From assembly GCF_000972705.2 (NCBI RefSeq), contig NZ_LATL02000088.1, forward strand, positions 1-30,495: 30,495 bases of DNA, written 5' to 3'. The position numbers and the translations under genes were made by a program. The stretch is from Limnoraphis robusta CS-951. GTDB lineage: Bacteria; Cyanobacteriota; Cyanobacteriia; Cyanobacteriales; Microcoleaceae. Under the pieces are notes generated by a model, which worked only from the letters and a program-made list of their open reading frames with translations, ran no database searches and was not told the DNA's origin. Positions 1 to 8,016 of this stretch are shown here, one piece after another. Position 1 is the stretch's first letter, and every line of letters starts with the position of its first letter.

Positions 1-111
1 GCAAGAACCCCATACCTTAAGTTTTCAAGGTTAATTGCATCGATTAGATGCTGGGTTTTTCAACTGGTTGAATACCCTGCCAGTTGAGTTATTATAGCAT
101 TAGAAAGAGCC

Positions 112-324
112 TTATATCCCCATACCTGAAGGTAGGGGCGTGTGCGGCAATTTTTGGTAAATTGTTCGGCAACCTGCAATTTTAAGTTGTTCCATTGCCT
201 TTCGCAGTCCGCTCATTAAACGCAACCTCAGATCATTGGTTCCAAATCGCTCTACAAACTCCTCCCACTCACAAAAATGCACTCCAGGGGGTAGATTTCC
301 ATTCTCATCAAAGTTCGGAATCAC
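112..324 (-). pseudogene. Truncated DUF6932-family protein
   Basis: The reading frame opens with VIPNFDENGNLPPG from a GTG codon at 324. This is the typical N-terminus of DUF6932 proteins, a small family of unknown function often found near toxin-antitoxin genes. The conserved stretch runs through a WEEFVERFG-type segment to AGCRTIY at about residue 58. Family members then continue with an IDGSF-type segment, but here the frame leaves similarity and ends after about 70 residues. The foreign tail is encoded by a small hairpin (118-138). The frame is open upstream to 438, but the GTG start gives the family's N-terminus. I read it as a 3'-truncated remnant. Family assignment is from memory of conserved residues. 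Confidence 0.6.
118..138. repeat. Short hairpin of dispersed-repeat type
   Basis: CCCC, a bulged A, TACCT, GA, AGGTA and GGGG form a compact inverted repeat. The GTAGGGGCG core also appears in reverse at about 6708-6720 (ACGCCCCTACG), so it looks like part of a dispersed cyanobacterial repeat. It encodes the aberrant tail of the DUF6932 remnant and probably marks the truncation junction. Confidence 0.5.
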
Positions 325-440
325 GTCCTCACATCCACAGTATAAATTGCGCCGCGATCGCGCATCAATTTTATCACACTTACCCTCTACCTCAACCTGA
401 ATGGCAGGCTGGATAGAGCATCCGCCTTGCACGCGCAAGG

Positions 441-623
441 TTAGGGGTTAAACTCCCCTGGACTCCATTTTCCTTTGCTGTTCTGCGCTTGGAAGCTGAA
501 ATCTTTATCTGTTAAGGGTTGTAGCGGTCTATGGTTTTCTAACTGCTGCAAGGTCAACAAAAAATTTTTTTCAAAACTCGTAAAATTGACATCTTTAACT
601 GATAGAGAAGTTAGATGTTGCAT
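441..623 (-). CDS. Hypothetical protein, 60 aa
   Basis: A 60-residue frame from an ATG at 623, with no recognised family, signal peptide or membrane segment. It ends 2 bases before the first ATG of the frame that contains the DUF6932 remnant, so the two could be co-transcribed. Composition is polar and plausible for a small soluble protein, but there is no clear ribosome-binding site. It could also be a remnant or a chance frame. Confidence 0.28.
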   Translation of the reverse strand: MQHLTSLSVKDVNFTSFEKNFLLTLQQLENHRPLQPLTDKDFSFQAQNSKGKWSPGEFNP

Positions 624-713
624 TCACTCGGAATAACTCTCTAACCAATCCACTCTATTTTTATAAACTTTAGTTCAGTTCCGTTCTAGGTTATTAAGTT
701 GGGTAATTAAATT

Positions 714-1262
714 ATGAATTTCGTCTACAGAATATCCGCTCTTACGATGGGAATCATCCTCGCCTGGGCTTTACCCTCTAGTCAGAATATAAGCGTTGCA
801 CAACAACAAACCACTCAACTCCCAAAGTTCAACTCTCCTGGATTAGAACGAGATCCAGATGATGTCCCGTGGTCTGAGGCGGTTCAAGTGGTTGATCCTT
901 ACGAAGGGAGTTATCCGGCAGTATTTGATCGAAACTATTGGAAAGTTAGTGTTTTTGGAACTCAGGGAACCCGACAAGTGATAACTTTGTGGACACCTGA
1001 GTTTGTTCGAGTTTTAATTACAGGGCCATGTGAACCCGCTGCTATGATCAAGACGTTTTGGGTTAAAGTTGAAGAACAAGTTTTTGAACTTGAGGGTAAT
1101 AATAATACCTTTGCCGTCACAGATCAACTCGCTCAAGCTTTAGTGGATTCACCTAATCGCAATGTTGATATTCGATTAATTTTAGAAGGTGGAGAAACTG
1201 TCAATAGTTTAATTGGGGAAAAAACCGTCGCTGCTTGGGATTTGATTTATTCAGAACGTTAA
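714..1262 (+). CDS. Secreted hypothetical protein, 182 aa
   Basis: The N-terminus has a classical Sec signal peptide: a short basic region, a hydrophobic core at about residues 8-20, and a likely cleavage after SVA at residue 29. The mature part starts with a Gln/Thr-rich stretch. It then has a compact beta-rich region with a conserved-looking CEPAAMI segment and a C-terminal VAAWDLIYSER motif. It is likely periplasmic or extracellular. I do not recognise the family. It is one of few plus-strand genes here and is followed 9 bases later by a second small frame that carries an internal stop. Confidence 0.72.
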   Translation: MNFVYRISALTMGIILAWALPSSQNISVAQQQTTQLPKFNSPGLERDPDDVPWSEAVQVVDPYEGSYPAVFDRNYWKVSVFGTQGTRQVITLWTPEFVRVLITGPCEPAAMIKTFWVKVEEQVFELEGNNNTFAVTDQLAQALVDSPNRNVDIRLILEGGETVNSLIGEKTVAAWDLIYSER

Positions 1263-1271
1263 ATTAATCTC

Positions 1272-1490
1272 ATGTCGATTGATGAAAATGATCCGCAGTC
1301 AAGACCGGATTTTCTGGCTGTTGCAGGCGCGACCGAAATTTCAGGGGTTTGAGCCTCCCAATTTTCAGAGGGTTTAATTGGTACAGTCCTTAGCGCGGGG
1401 TTGATTGCACGCTTGCTACTCAAACATCTCCAGGAATCTAGAGATTTCCTGGAAGGTGGTTATCAATTTTTGGGACAAGACGTAAATTAA
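1272..1490 (+). pseudogene. Small ORF interrupted by one in-frame TGA
   Basis: An ATG at 1272, 9 bases after the preceding stop, opens a 73-codon frame that continues uninterrupted to a TAA at 1488 except for a TGA at 1350-1352. Before the TGA the peptide reads MSIDENDPQSRPDFLAVAGA; after it comes ASQFSEGLIGTVLSAGLIAR, then a helical, charged C-terminus with a possible short membrane-associated helix (GLIGTVLSAGLIARLLL). Coding character continues across the TGA, so a single TGG-to-TGA change is the simplest explanation. The close spacing suggests an operon with the secreted protein. Family unknown. Confidence 0.5.
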
Positions 1491-1707
1491 TATCTTTTCG
1501 GCAAAGTTACGATTTGTATCACTTATCAATACGAGCAAAAACACGGGAAAATTTTACAAAGATTTGCAAAGCTGCACTTTGTGAAACCGACTTTATATTT
1601 ACGTCGAGTACCACACTAGGATGTTGAGATATTCTAGTTTTTTGTAAGATATTTACTGACTATGGAACTTTTTATTATTAGCGTTCGTACAATCCAGTAG
1701 CAAAATC

Positions 1708-1730
1708 GGTTCTTCGGTACTTGTTATGCT
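1708..1730 (+). repeat. IS left terminal inverted repeat
   Basis: GGTTCTTCGGTACTTGTTAT followed by GCT. It pairs with the right end at 3078-3100 with two mismatches. Confidence 0.85.
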
Positions 1731-1762
1731 AAACTATTAGCAAACTTTTCAAATAAGTAAGT

Positions 1763-3084
1763 ATGAAACGAGAGCTTACTAAAATCCTCAAATTGCCCGG
1801 AGTAATAGTCAAATCCAAGAAAGAAATTGAAAAAACTCTGATTTTAGAGGTGGAAGCCAGCTCTAAAATAGCTTGCTGTCCAGGTTGCCAGAAAGTTAGC
1901 GATCGTCTACACCGTCTTGGTGCGCGTTCCCATGCGCCCGCAGGTGGCGCGGTGAGTTAGTGCGTTGGGCGGGTTCCCCGACTTGAAGCAACTAACGAAC
2001 CCTTTAGGGGGTCGCACCGCAAAACCATTGGCATCTAGTTAAAGATTTATCCTGGGGAGAAACCGAAGTCTTTTTAAGAGTTAATCGACGGCAATTTAAG
2101 TGTAGATATTGTTCAAAACCCTTCAGCGAAGAATTAAGTTTTGTCAAGAAAAGACAAAAGTATACGAAAAGATACGCCCGATTAGTTACAGAAGAAGTTG
2201 TTAATAGTAATTTACTGAGTGTAGCTCAGAAGCATAACTTGACCGAAGAAGAAGTAGAATCAATGATTAATCAAGTGAGTCAAGAGATTTTCCCAATTAA
2301 TGTGAAGACTTTGAAGAGGCTAGGGATAGACGAGATTACCTTAGTCAAGGGACAAGGCAGGTTTATTATAGTGTTAGTTGATTTAGATACAGGGAAATTA
2401 ATTGGATTAATTAAAGAAAGAAAAGCTCAAACCTTGGAAAAATATTTAACATCTTGGGGAGAAGATATTCTCAAGCAAATAGAAGAAGTAAGTATGGATA
2501 TGTATAAGATGTATAAAACCATTATAGAAAAGCTTTGTCCACAAGCTGTAATCACTGTGGATAGGTTTCATGTAACTAAGCTATTACATCAAGAATTGAA
2601 TTCAGGAAGAATTGAGCAAAAAAAAAGTGCTGAGTCTCTGAAAGCCAAAGCAAGGGAAAAACTATTTACCAATTTGAAAGGCAGTAAGTACATTTTATTA
2701 AAAAGAAAAGAGAATTTGAAAGAAGAACAAAAAGAAAAACTCGATACTCTCAAGAAAGCTTCGGCAATGCTGGCAGTAATGCACGAGCTTAAAGAAGAGT
2801 TTACAGCGCTCTTTGACCGGAGTAATAATTTAGGTGAGGGAACTCTTAAGCTAACAGAATGGATGCTCAAGGCTCAGGCATTTTTTCCAAAATTTGTCCG
2901 CACTCTCAAAAAATGGTTTGTCGAAGTTATCGGTTATTTTGAGCAAAAAACTACCAATGCTGTTGTCGAAGGGATTAACAATCGATTGAAAGTTTTAAAA
3001 CGTTGTGGGTTTGGGTTTATAAATTTTGATAATTTCAAGAAAAGAGCTTTATTATTTTGGCATCTAGGTAATAATTCGGCATAA
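1763..3084 (+). pseudogene. ISL3-family transposase, disrupted
   Basis: The N-terminal piece (1763-1912) has the first half of the family zinc finger (CCPGCQKVSDRLH). The frame is then broken by a 107-bp insert and resumes at 2020 with QNHWHLVKDLSWGE, the second finger CRYCSKPF, and the DDE core. That core includes GIDEITLVKGQG, VITVDRFHV and, near the end, TTNAVVEGINNRLKVLKRCGFGF. Deleting bases 1913-2019 restores one continuous frame of about 400 residues, so the copy was intact before the insert. The remaining long frame from 2239 (281 aa) lacks the zinc-finger DNA-binding part and is unlikely to be active. Confidence 0.88.
1913..2019. repeat. 107-bp palindromic insert in the transposase (small dispersed repeat type)
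   Basis: This GC-rich block separates the codons for Leu-His from Gln-Asn-His-Trp of the transposase. Its ends are complementary (GGTGCG near the left, CGCACC near the right) and it contains nested arms (GGGTTC/GAACCC and GTTAG/CTAAC). CACCG occurs at both junctions, a possible 5-bp target repeat, although exact reading-frame repair needs 107 rather than 105 bases removed. It codes for nothing recognisable. Short structured repeats of this kind are known as non-autonomous elements in filamentous cyanobacteria. Confidence 0.7.
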
Positions 3085-3100
3085 TAAGTACCGAAGAACC
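3078..3100 (-). repeat. IS right terminal inverted repeat
   Basis: The reverse complement reads GGTTCTTCGGTACTTATTAT followed by GCC, which pairs with 1708-1730. It overlaps the last codons of the transposase. Confidence 0.85.
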
Positions 3101-3106
3101 CTTTCT

Positions 3107-3238
3107 TATAAAAATAAACTTTATCGGGTGACGTTTGACGTTCAACAATTCGATGAAACTCCCTCATTACGGTTAATGAGTTTTGGCGATCCTTTGTTTG
3201 AGGAGATATTAACAATGGCGGTTCAATGGGGAAGTTGA
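3107..3238 (+). pseudogene. 3' remnant of a SNF2/RapA-like helicase gene
   Basis: About 43 codons directly after the insertion sequence, with YRVTFDVQQFDETPSLRLMS and GDPLFEEIL before a TGA. This matches the usual C-terminal tail of large bacterial SNF2-type helicases of the defence and plasmid type. There is no start codon in context, and the sequence left of the insertion sequence contains no upstream half. The rest of the gene was deleted, probably in an event involving the insertion sequence. Assignment rests on a short segment. Confidence 0.5.
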
Positions 3239-3455
3239 GAAGTATTCTACGCAAAATCAATGTCTGAATAGTTTTTATTCTCAAATTTCAGTACATCCGT
3301 ATCGTGTATCATTGATTTTTCCTCTCGCAAATAAATCAAAGTTGTTCTAGATTCATCTCTGAACTTACCGCCGATTTTATGAAAACCGATTATTACCTTG
3401 ATTCTAGCAAAGCAAGTCGGGCGAGAATAATACCCGATAATTTGACAACATAATC

Positions 3456-5006
3456 TTACAGTTTCCACCAGGGAAATAACTTCAGAAATTCCCGTGATAC
3501 TTTCTGATAAACTCGTAAGGAAGGAGTTTTAATATGAGCAACACCTTCTAACCCCGGTTGCAATTGTTGATCATCATTATCAATTGTAATTCTGATTTGC
3601 AGTACCGAATTTTGTCCAGATGGATCTGACTGAATCACAGGTTGAATATCCTCAATTTTAGCTTGATATTGATGAACTGTTGCTTGGCGAGGTTTAAATA
3701 TTACGGGTAAATTTTGATGAATTAAATCAATTTCTTCCTGTTGAATTTCCACCAACCCCGTTAAACGAGATAAATTAACAATACTTAAAACCTCTTTTCC
3801 AGCTTCTAAAGTTCGGTTATTGCTTAAATCTAAATCAGGAGTTGTAACAGTTCCCAATACAGTTGATTCAATTCTTAATTTTCCCTCCTGTCCTTCCAAA
3901 CGCTTCAACTCCCCTTCCTGTTGAGATAATAAATATTTTTTATCCGCAATTTCTGTTAACACCGCTTCAACTTCCCGTTGAGTCGATATTCGTTCAACTG
4001 TTTTTTGTTCCACTAAACTCACCGCTTCTTCTAACTGTTTCTCTAACCCTTCAATTATTTCATTCACTCCCTCTGTTTTTGCACCGATTTGTTGTTGACG
4101 TTGATTAATTAACTGTTCTGTTTTCAAAATTTGATTCTGTTTTTGAGCAATTTTCTGTTGATGAGTTTCCAGAGAATTTTCTTGCTGTTCAATTTGATTC
4201 GTTAATTCGGAAACTTTGATTTGCCAATTGATTAAATCTTGAGAAGCTGCTCCCATAATTCCATCTAAGACTAACCCTTCTCGCTTTTCTAAAGCCAACT
4301 CAGCAATTTCTAACTGCTGTTTCAATCTTTCAATACTCTTTTCAATTCCTACCCTTTCATTTTCTAAACCCGCTTTTTCATTTTCCAGTCCTTGAATTTC
4401 GTTTTCTATTCCTTTAATTTCGCTTTCTATTCCCGCTTGTTCCTGTTGAATGGCTCGAATTCTTGCAACTCCTGATGAAAGTTTAGCTTGATTGACTTCC
4501 TCCTGTTTACGGTTTCTTTGTTCCACAGCAATTCCTTCTAAGGTTTGGGAAACTTCTAAGCGAGTTTGTGCTATAATTAACTTCTGTTCTGCTCCATTAA
4601 CTGCCGTTTTTGCTTCACTAATTTTTTGTTCGGTTGCTGCTTTTTGATTCTCTAAACTAGAACTGGAAACAGTGGCTAAAAGATCTCCCGGTTTAACCGT
4701 TTGGTTAGAACGAACATACAGAGTTAATGTTCCCGCTTCTGGCATGGTAACAGATTGACGTTCTCCAACAGTTGATGTAATCATAGTAGAACCACTAATT
4801 GAATGATTAACAGGAATCATCCCAATTCCACCGAGTCCTAATAAAACTACTCCCCAAGTGATCCATTGCGTTGGAAAGGTAGAGGGTTGTGGAGTTTGTT
4901 CAACAGGAGTTTGAACGGGTTTATCTTGGGTTTGGGGTTGTTCTGGAACCGTTGGGGGAACAACTTTTAAACGGGGTTGGGAGGAGTTTTTCGGGGTAGA
5001 AGTCAT
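3456..5006 (-). CDS. HlyD-family periplasmic adaptor protein
   Basis: This is a membrane-fusion (adaptor) protein that would link an inner-membrane transporter or enzyme to the periplasm or outer membrane. A Pro/Gln-rich cytoplasmic N-terminus (residues 1-48) is followed by one membrane segment (about 49-66, ITWGVVLLGLGGIG). Next comes a split lipoyl-like half (MPEAGTLTLYVRSNQTVKPG), a very long coiled coil with repeated Glu/Gln/Lys heptads (about 115-370), the second lipoyl half, and a beta-barrel part (IVNLSRLTGLVEIQQEEIDL). It lies 24 bases after the M50 protease gene, so the two almost certainly form an operon. No ABC transporter ATPase gene is in the window. M50+HlyD pairs recur in bacteria near peptide or protein export loci. 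Confidence 0.85.
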   Translation of the reverse strand: MTSTPKNSSQPRLKVVPPTVPEQPQTQDKPVQTPVEQTPQPSTFPTQWITWGVVLLGLGGIGMIPVNHSISGSTMITSTVGERQSVTMPEAGTLTLYVRSNQTVKPGDLLATVSSSSLENQKAATEQKISEAKTAVNGAEQKLIIAQTRLEVSQTLEGIAVEQRNRKQEEVNQAKLSSGVARIRAIQQEQAGIESEIKGIENEIQGLENEKAGLENERVGIEKSIERLKQQLEIAELALEKREGLVLDGIMGAASQDLINWQIKVSELTNQIEQQENSLETHQQKIAQKQNQILKTEQLINQRQQQIGAKTEGVNEIIEGLEKQLEEAVSLVEQKTVERISTQREVEAVLTEIADKKYLLSQQEGELKRLEGQEGKLRIESTVLGTVTTPDLDLSNNRTLEAGKEVLSIVNLSRLTGLVEIQQEEIDLIHQNLPVIFKPRQATVHQYQAKIEDIQPVIQSDPSGQNSVLQIRITIDNDDQQLQPGLEGVAHIKTPSLRVYQKVSREFLKLFPWWKL

Positions 5007-5030
5007 GGAAGTTTAACCAATAAACAACAA

Positions 5031-6542
5031 TTAAGATTGGGGTGAGGGTAAAATAGCGTAAATTACCCAAATCAGTAGTAAAATTAAACTGAGGGTGGGA
5101 ATATGGGTCAATGACCAATCGGTAATTCTCAAAAATAAAAAGCCAAAAACAAAGTAAATGTAAGCTAAACTCAAGGGTGCATAACAGGCTAAAATGAGTG
5201 TATCCTGTTGATTTTCTAGATTGGCTTTTCCGGTGAATAAGTTTTGGTATAATTTGAAAGAGCGACTTCTAAGGTTATTAATTCCGGTTATTGCAGAAGC
5301 CAGATAATAGCCATCAAAACGCGCTAAAGGGTTGAGGTTTAAGGCGACTGTAAATAAAGCTGCTGTCATCAAGAGATAGCTGGTTGAATGTAGCCAACTA
5401 CTGGGGTTTGACCAATTCCACAACAACAATGCGATCGCTGAAATGATAAACTGTACTAAGACTCCTGCTGCTATCACCAAAACCCGTTGATGGCGTTTGA
5501 CCAAACAGTAACTATCTGTGGTATTGGTATAAGCGGCTGGCATGAACATCATAATTAACAACCCAATTTCGGGTACAATACCGCCATATTGTTTGAGGGT
5601 GAAAGCGTGTCCAAGTTCGTGAAGGGTAACAACTCCCATTGCTAACAGTCCAAAAGGAACGAATAGGGAACCCCCCGCATTACTTAACAGTTGTTGTCCC
5701 GTGTAGAGAATTTCATTTTTTTGGGAATAGCCAATAGTGGCAGAAGTTATGATAAATATTGTGAGTAGAAAAGCAACAGGTTGAGTCCATATCCACCGCA
5801 GTTTATCGATATGTTGGCTTAACCACTTGTCCGGGTTAAACAGGGGAACACGAAAGAATAATAACTGCATGGGGTTGAACTTGCGTTTGGGAGGTTTTGG
5901 GGGTGTAGTTCCCTCCAACATTGCAGTTACCGTGAGTTTTTGCAGTAGGAGTTTGATGTAAGTTTGAGAAACACAAAATTCCGCAGCGACAACGGAGGAG
6001 GGTTGATATTTGAGTTGGTCTATAATAGTTTTGTCTTGTTGTCCAACTTGCAGAAATTTAACATCTTCGGGGTTGCGAAGTATCCAATATCCTTCAGGAT
6101 GTTCTATCCAGTGAACGCAGTCTTTGAGTTTGAGTAAGATTTTTTCTTCATTCTCCCCCTTTTTTAAGGGGGGTTGGGGGGGATATTCTTTTTCATTTAC
6201 CTCCTTTTTTAAAGTTGAGTTATTGGGATATTCTTCCTCATTTTCCCAAGCTAAGATTTGCTGTTCAATGAGTTTTTGTAAAAGATTAAAGACAAAATCT
6301 TCAGGGAGATGAGTAATTTGATTTTGACAAGCTTTTTGAACCTGTGCAATTGTGAAGTTTCCGGTAAAATACCGCAATGCTAAACCTTCTTCGGGGGTAA
6401 ATTGATGAGAAATAGAATAAGATTTAGATTTGAGTAGAACCGAGAGAGAGGCTTTCGGTTGGGTCAATTTCCAATAAGGCGTTAAGTCGGGTAATATCCA
6501 GTCAGACCAATCGGACTCAACCCTTTGGCTGTTTGATTTCAT
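5031..6542 (-). CDS. M50-family membrane zinc metalloprotease
   Basis: A site-2-protease-like intramembrane peptidase of the kind paired with HlyD adaptors. The N-terminal 110 residues look like a winged-helix/PqqD-like binding region (LTQPKASLSV, FTPEEGLALRYF). A variable linker at about 110-130 carries a repeat-encoded Pro/Lys-rich peptide. Several membrane helices follow: HELGH places zinc ligands at His308 and His312 with Glu309 catalytic, and NPLARFDGYY places the third ligand at Asp410. Family precedent suggests cleavage or export help for a peptide or a membrane-tethered protein; the substrate is unknown. The giant toxin upstream on the same strand is a candidate by position only. Operator-like dyads lie 57-115 bases upstream of the start. 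Confidence 0.87.
   Translation of the reverse strand: MKSNSQRVESDWSDWILPDLTPYWKLTQPKASLSVLLKSKSYSISHQFTPEEGLALRYFTGNFTIAQVQKACQNQITHLPEDFVFNLLQKLIEQQILAWENEEEYPNNSTLKKEVNEKEYPPQPPLKKGENEEKILLKLKDCVHWIEHPEGYWILRNPEDVKFLQVGQQDKTIIDQLKYQPSSVVAAEFCVSQTYIKLLLQKLTVTAMLEGTTPPKPPKRKFNPMQLLFFRVPLFNPDKWLSQHIDKLRWIWTQPVAFLLTIFIITSATIGYSQKNEILYTGQQLLSNAGGSLFVPFGLLAMGVVTLHELGHAFTLKQYGGIVPEIGLLIMMFMPAAYTNTTDSYCLVKRHQRVLVIAAGVLVQFIISAIALLLWNWSNPSSWLHSTSYLLMTAALFTVALNLNPLARFDGYYLASAITGINNLRSRSFKLYQNLFTGKANLENQQDTLILACYAPLSLAYIYFVFGFLFLRITDWSLTHIPTLSLILLLIWVIYAILPSPQS
6153..6233. repeat. In-frame dispersed repeat inside the M50 gene, two copies
   Basis: One copy (6153-6188) has a run of C, TTTTTTAAGGGGGG and TTGGGGGGGATATTC, a repeat common between genes in filamentous cyanobacteria. 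A diverged second copy lies at 6199-6233 (CTCCTTTTTTAAAGTTGAGT, then ATTGGGATATTC). Read on the minus strand in the gene's frame they encode EYPPQPPLKKGE and EYPNNSTLKKEV, in the hydrophilic linker between the N-terminal domain and the membrane part. The insertion is in frame and therefore tolerated. Confidence 0.75.
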
Positions 6543-6598
6543 GGTTGATGAGTAGATGCCTTATGTTTATTTTATTCGGAAGTCTAGGGATTAATCAA

Positions 6599-6657
6599 TC
6601 CGTAATATTAACGATTTTTTTCAACTCAATAATTTTCGGTTTCCGTAAAAATACGGA
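6599..6657. promoter_or_regulatory. Two operator-like dyads upstream of the M50/HlyD operon
   Basis: TCCGTAAAAATACGGA (6642-6657) is a perfect 6+4+6 inverted repeat. TCCGTAATATTAACGA (6599-6614) is an imperfect version 43 bp away. The same form occurs three times upstream of the giant gene. The location between the M50 start and the preceding gene fits a transcription-factor site; the factor is unknown. Confidence 0.5.
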
Positions 6658-6736
6658 GGTTTTAGGGTTGATAGCTTTGGGAAAAAAATATGTAATCTTG
6701 GCCTAAGCAATACGCCCCTACGTTTATTTTCAGCGT

Positions 6737-7816
6737 TTATCTTTGGATGCCCAATATTTTCAATAACTCCAACATGGTCTGTTCAATTGTGGACAGGAGT
6801 TGAAAATTCTGAGGAGTCAAACTCAAACCTTCAAGCCAGGGTTGACAGAGTTGACTGAAGTTTTCCAGATGAGAACAAATCAGATGGGGAGCTAGTTCGC
6901 GACTACTTTCTGCCAAAACTTGAGGCGTAGCTTCTACTAAGTCCAGTAATTTGACAGCATGGGTTGATTCCCAAGTTAAATTTTTCAGGTCGTCCCAATT
7001 CATACTTGGATTGATTCCTTCGTCTTTACCCTGTCGGACTAGAGTTAAGCAACGCTGATAGATGAACTGGACGAGAGCAAAAGTATCGTTGGACTGGAGT
7101 TGACCCACGGTACTCAGATTAATCGGGGCAACTTTCGTCAGAGGAGTGCTGAAACTGTGCCAACGTAAGGCATCCATTCCGATAGCTTTGATCAATTCCT
7201 TGGGGGGAAGGTCAGAGATGGGATGGATTTGCTGGGTGGGTTTGTGAAAGGCGTAGAGTTTGAGGGGTTGAACGATGATGAATTGAAATTGCTCTTTGGT
7301 GTAGCCCAAGCATTGCATGGCTGCGGTGAGTTGGATGTCGTAACCGGTGTAAGTAGTGGGACGGATGAGGATGATTTTGTCATAGCCTTGTTGGAATATT
7401 TGATGGTAGCGGGCGATGTCTTCTAGAAGTTGGGTGTATTCGCCGTCGCGGTGTTGGAGAACGCGATCGCAGTCGTCGCCAAAGTCGGCGGTTTTGATAA
7501 ACCAGTCTTTGGGTTCGTCTTTGAGGGAGGTTTGTTCAATGTCGGGGGGTAAGTCTGCTGCTAGTTGACGGGAAAGGGAGGCTTTGTAAACCTTTTGGCT
7601 GGTTTGAATTGAGTTAAAAAAGACTTCAATATTAGGTAAACTTTCTTGATTATTTGCACCTTCTGTGCTAACCGAAGTGTGGCATTTTTCTAGGATATTT
7701 TTAACAGTCGTTGTCAGGGAGCAACGAATATAAGCTGAGGAAGGAAGAGCTTCTAAAGGATATTCGGGAATGCTCAACCAAAATTTAGCCGATTTTTGGG
7801 ATAATGTCATCATCAT
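6737..7816 (-). CDS. Degenerate arginyl-tRNA synthetase paralogue (DALR-domain protein)
   Basis: This 359-residue protein aligns by eye with the C-terminal two thirds of bacterial ArgRS. WFIKTADFGDDCDRVLQHRD and YTQLLEDIARYHQIFQQGYD match the catalytic-core segment that ends in HHGY in true enzymes; here that site is TTYTGY. The MSKR loop is replaced by unrelated sequence, then GMDALRWHSFST and a DALR-type anticodon-binding helical domain follow (AESSRELAPHLICSHLENFS). The HIGH signature is absent and the N-terminal 100 residues are unlike ArgRS. It should not aminoacylate, but the anticodon-binding fold may still contact tRNA or a partner. Context: same strand, 49 bases after the immunity-gene region and before M50/HlyD. 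ATG at 7816 is preceded by two in-frame Met-like choices; start uncertain by a few codons. Confidence 0.7.
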   Translation of the reverse strand: MMMTLSQKSAKFWLSIPEYPLEALPSSAYIRCSLTTTVKNILEKCHTSVSTEGANNQESLPNIEVFFNSIQTSQKVYKASLSRQLAADLPPDIEQTSLKDEPKDWFIKTADFGDDCDRVLQHRDGEYTQLLEDIARYHQIFQQGYDKIILIRPTTYTGYDIQLTAAMQCLGYTKEQFQFIIVQPLKLYAFHKPTQQIHPISDLPPKELIKAIGMDALRWHSFSTPLTKVAPINLSTVGQLQSNDTFALVQFIYQRCLTLVRQGKDEGINPSMNWDDLKNLTWESTHAVKLLDLVEATPQVLAESSRELAPHLICSHLENFSQLCQPWLEGLSLTPQNFQLLSTIEQTMLELLKILGIQR

Positions 7817-7865
7817 TTCACACTTTAACTAGGGATGATTTTTAATGGCTTAGTTTCTTAACTGA

Positions 7866-8016
7866 TTACGAAATCAGTGCTAAGGATTGTTTGGCTAATT
7901 GTTCAATTACTATCGACTGACAAAGAGCTTCAATTTTGTTGTTTCCACCGATATCAAAAAATAGATGTAGCCATTCATCAGGGGAAAGGGAGAGGTTTTC
8001 TAACCAATTATGTAAG
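7866..8016 (-). pseudogene. Possible frameshifted C-terminal extension of the immunity protein
   Basis: In the frame one base off the upstream gene, this stretch reads LHNWLENLSLSPDEWLHLFF and on to a stop at 7866, with coding-like composition. A run of five A (minus strand, 8017-8021) sits exactly where the upstream frame changes from GGYKQ to a quick stop. Removing one A would fuse the frames into a protein of about 171 residues. The same frame also has an independent ATG at 8105 overlapping the upstream gene, but that N-terminal part looks unlike protein. Either a recent frameshift, a sequencing error in the homopolymer, or a separate small gene. Confidence 0.4.

Larger units (their letters stand above)
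1708..3100 (+). mobile_element. ISL3-family insertion sequence (inactivated)
   Basis: Terminal inverted repeats of about 23 bp bound the element: 1708-1730 and the complement of 3078-3100 match at 21 of 23 positions. It holds one transposase gene of ISL3 type. Removing the 107-bp internal insert leaves about 1.29 kb, normal for the family. The bases outside the ends (GCAAAATC left, CTTTCTTA right) are not a direct repeat, although ISL3 elements usually make an 8-bp duplication. This fits a rearrangement or deletion adjoining the element; the right flank is the tail of a helicase gene with no 5' part on the left. Confidence 0.85.

Noticed and set aside
1491..1707. Possible upstream half of the helicase left of the insertion sequence
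   Set aside because: No frame here shows helicase-like residues; only short frames ending in stops.
2934..3284. 116-residue minus-strand frame crossing the insertion-sequence end
   Set aside because: It runs antisense through the transposase and the terminal repeat, with no coding signal.
3247..3468. 73-residue minus-strand frame after the HlyD gene
   Set aside because: Overlaps the HlyD 3' end, has no recognisable motif or ribosome-binding site, and its composition is not protein-like over the first half.
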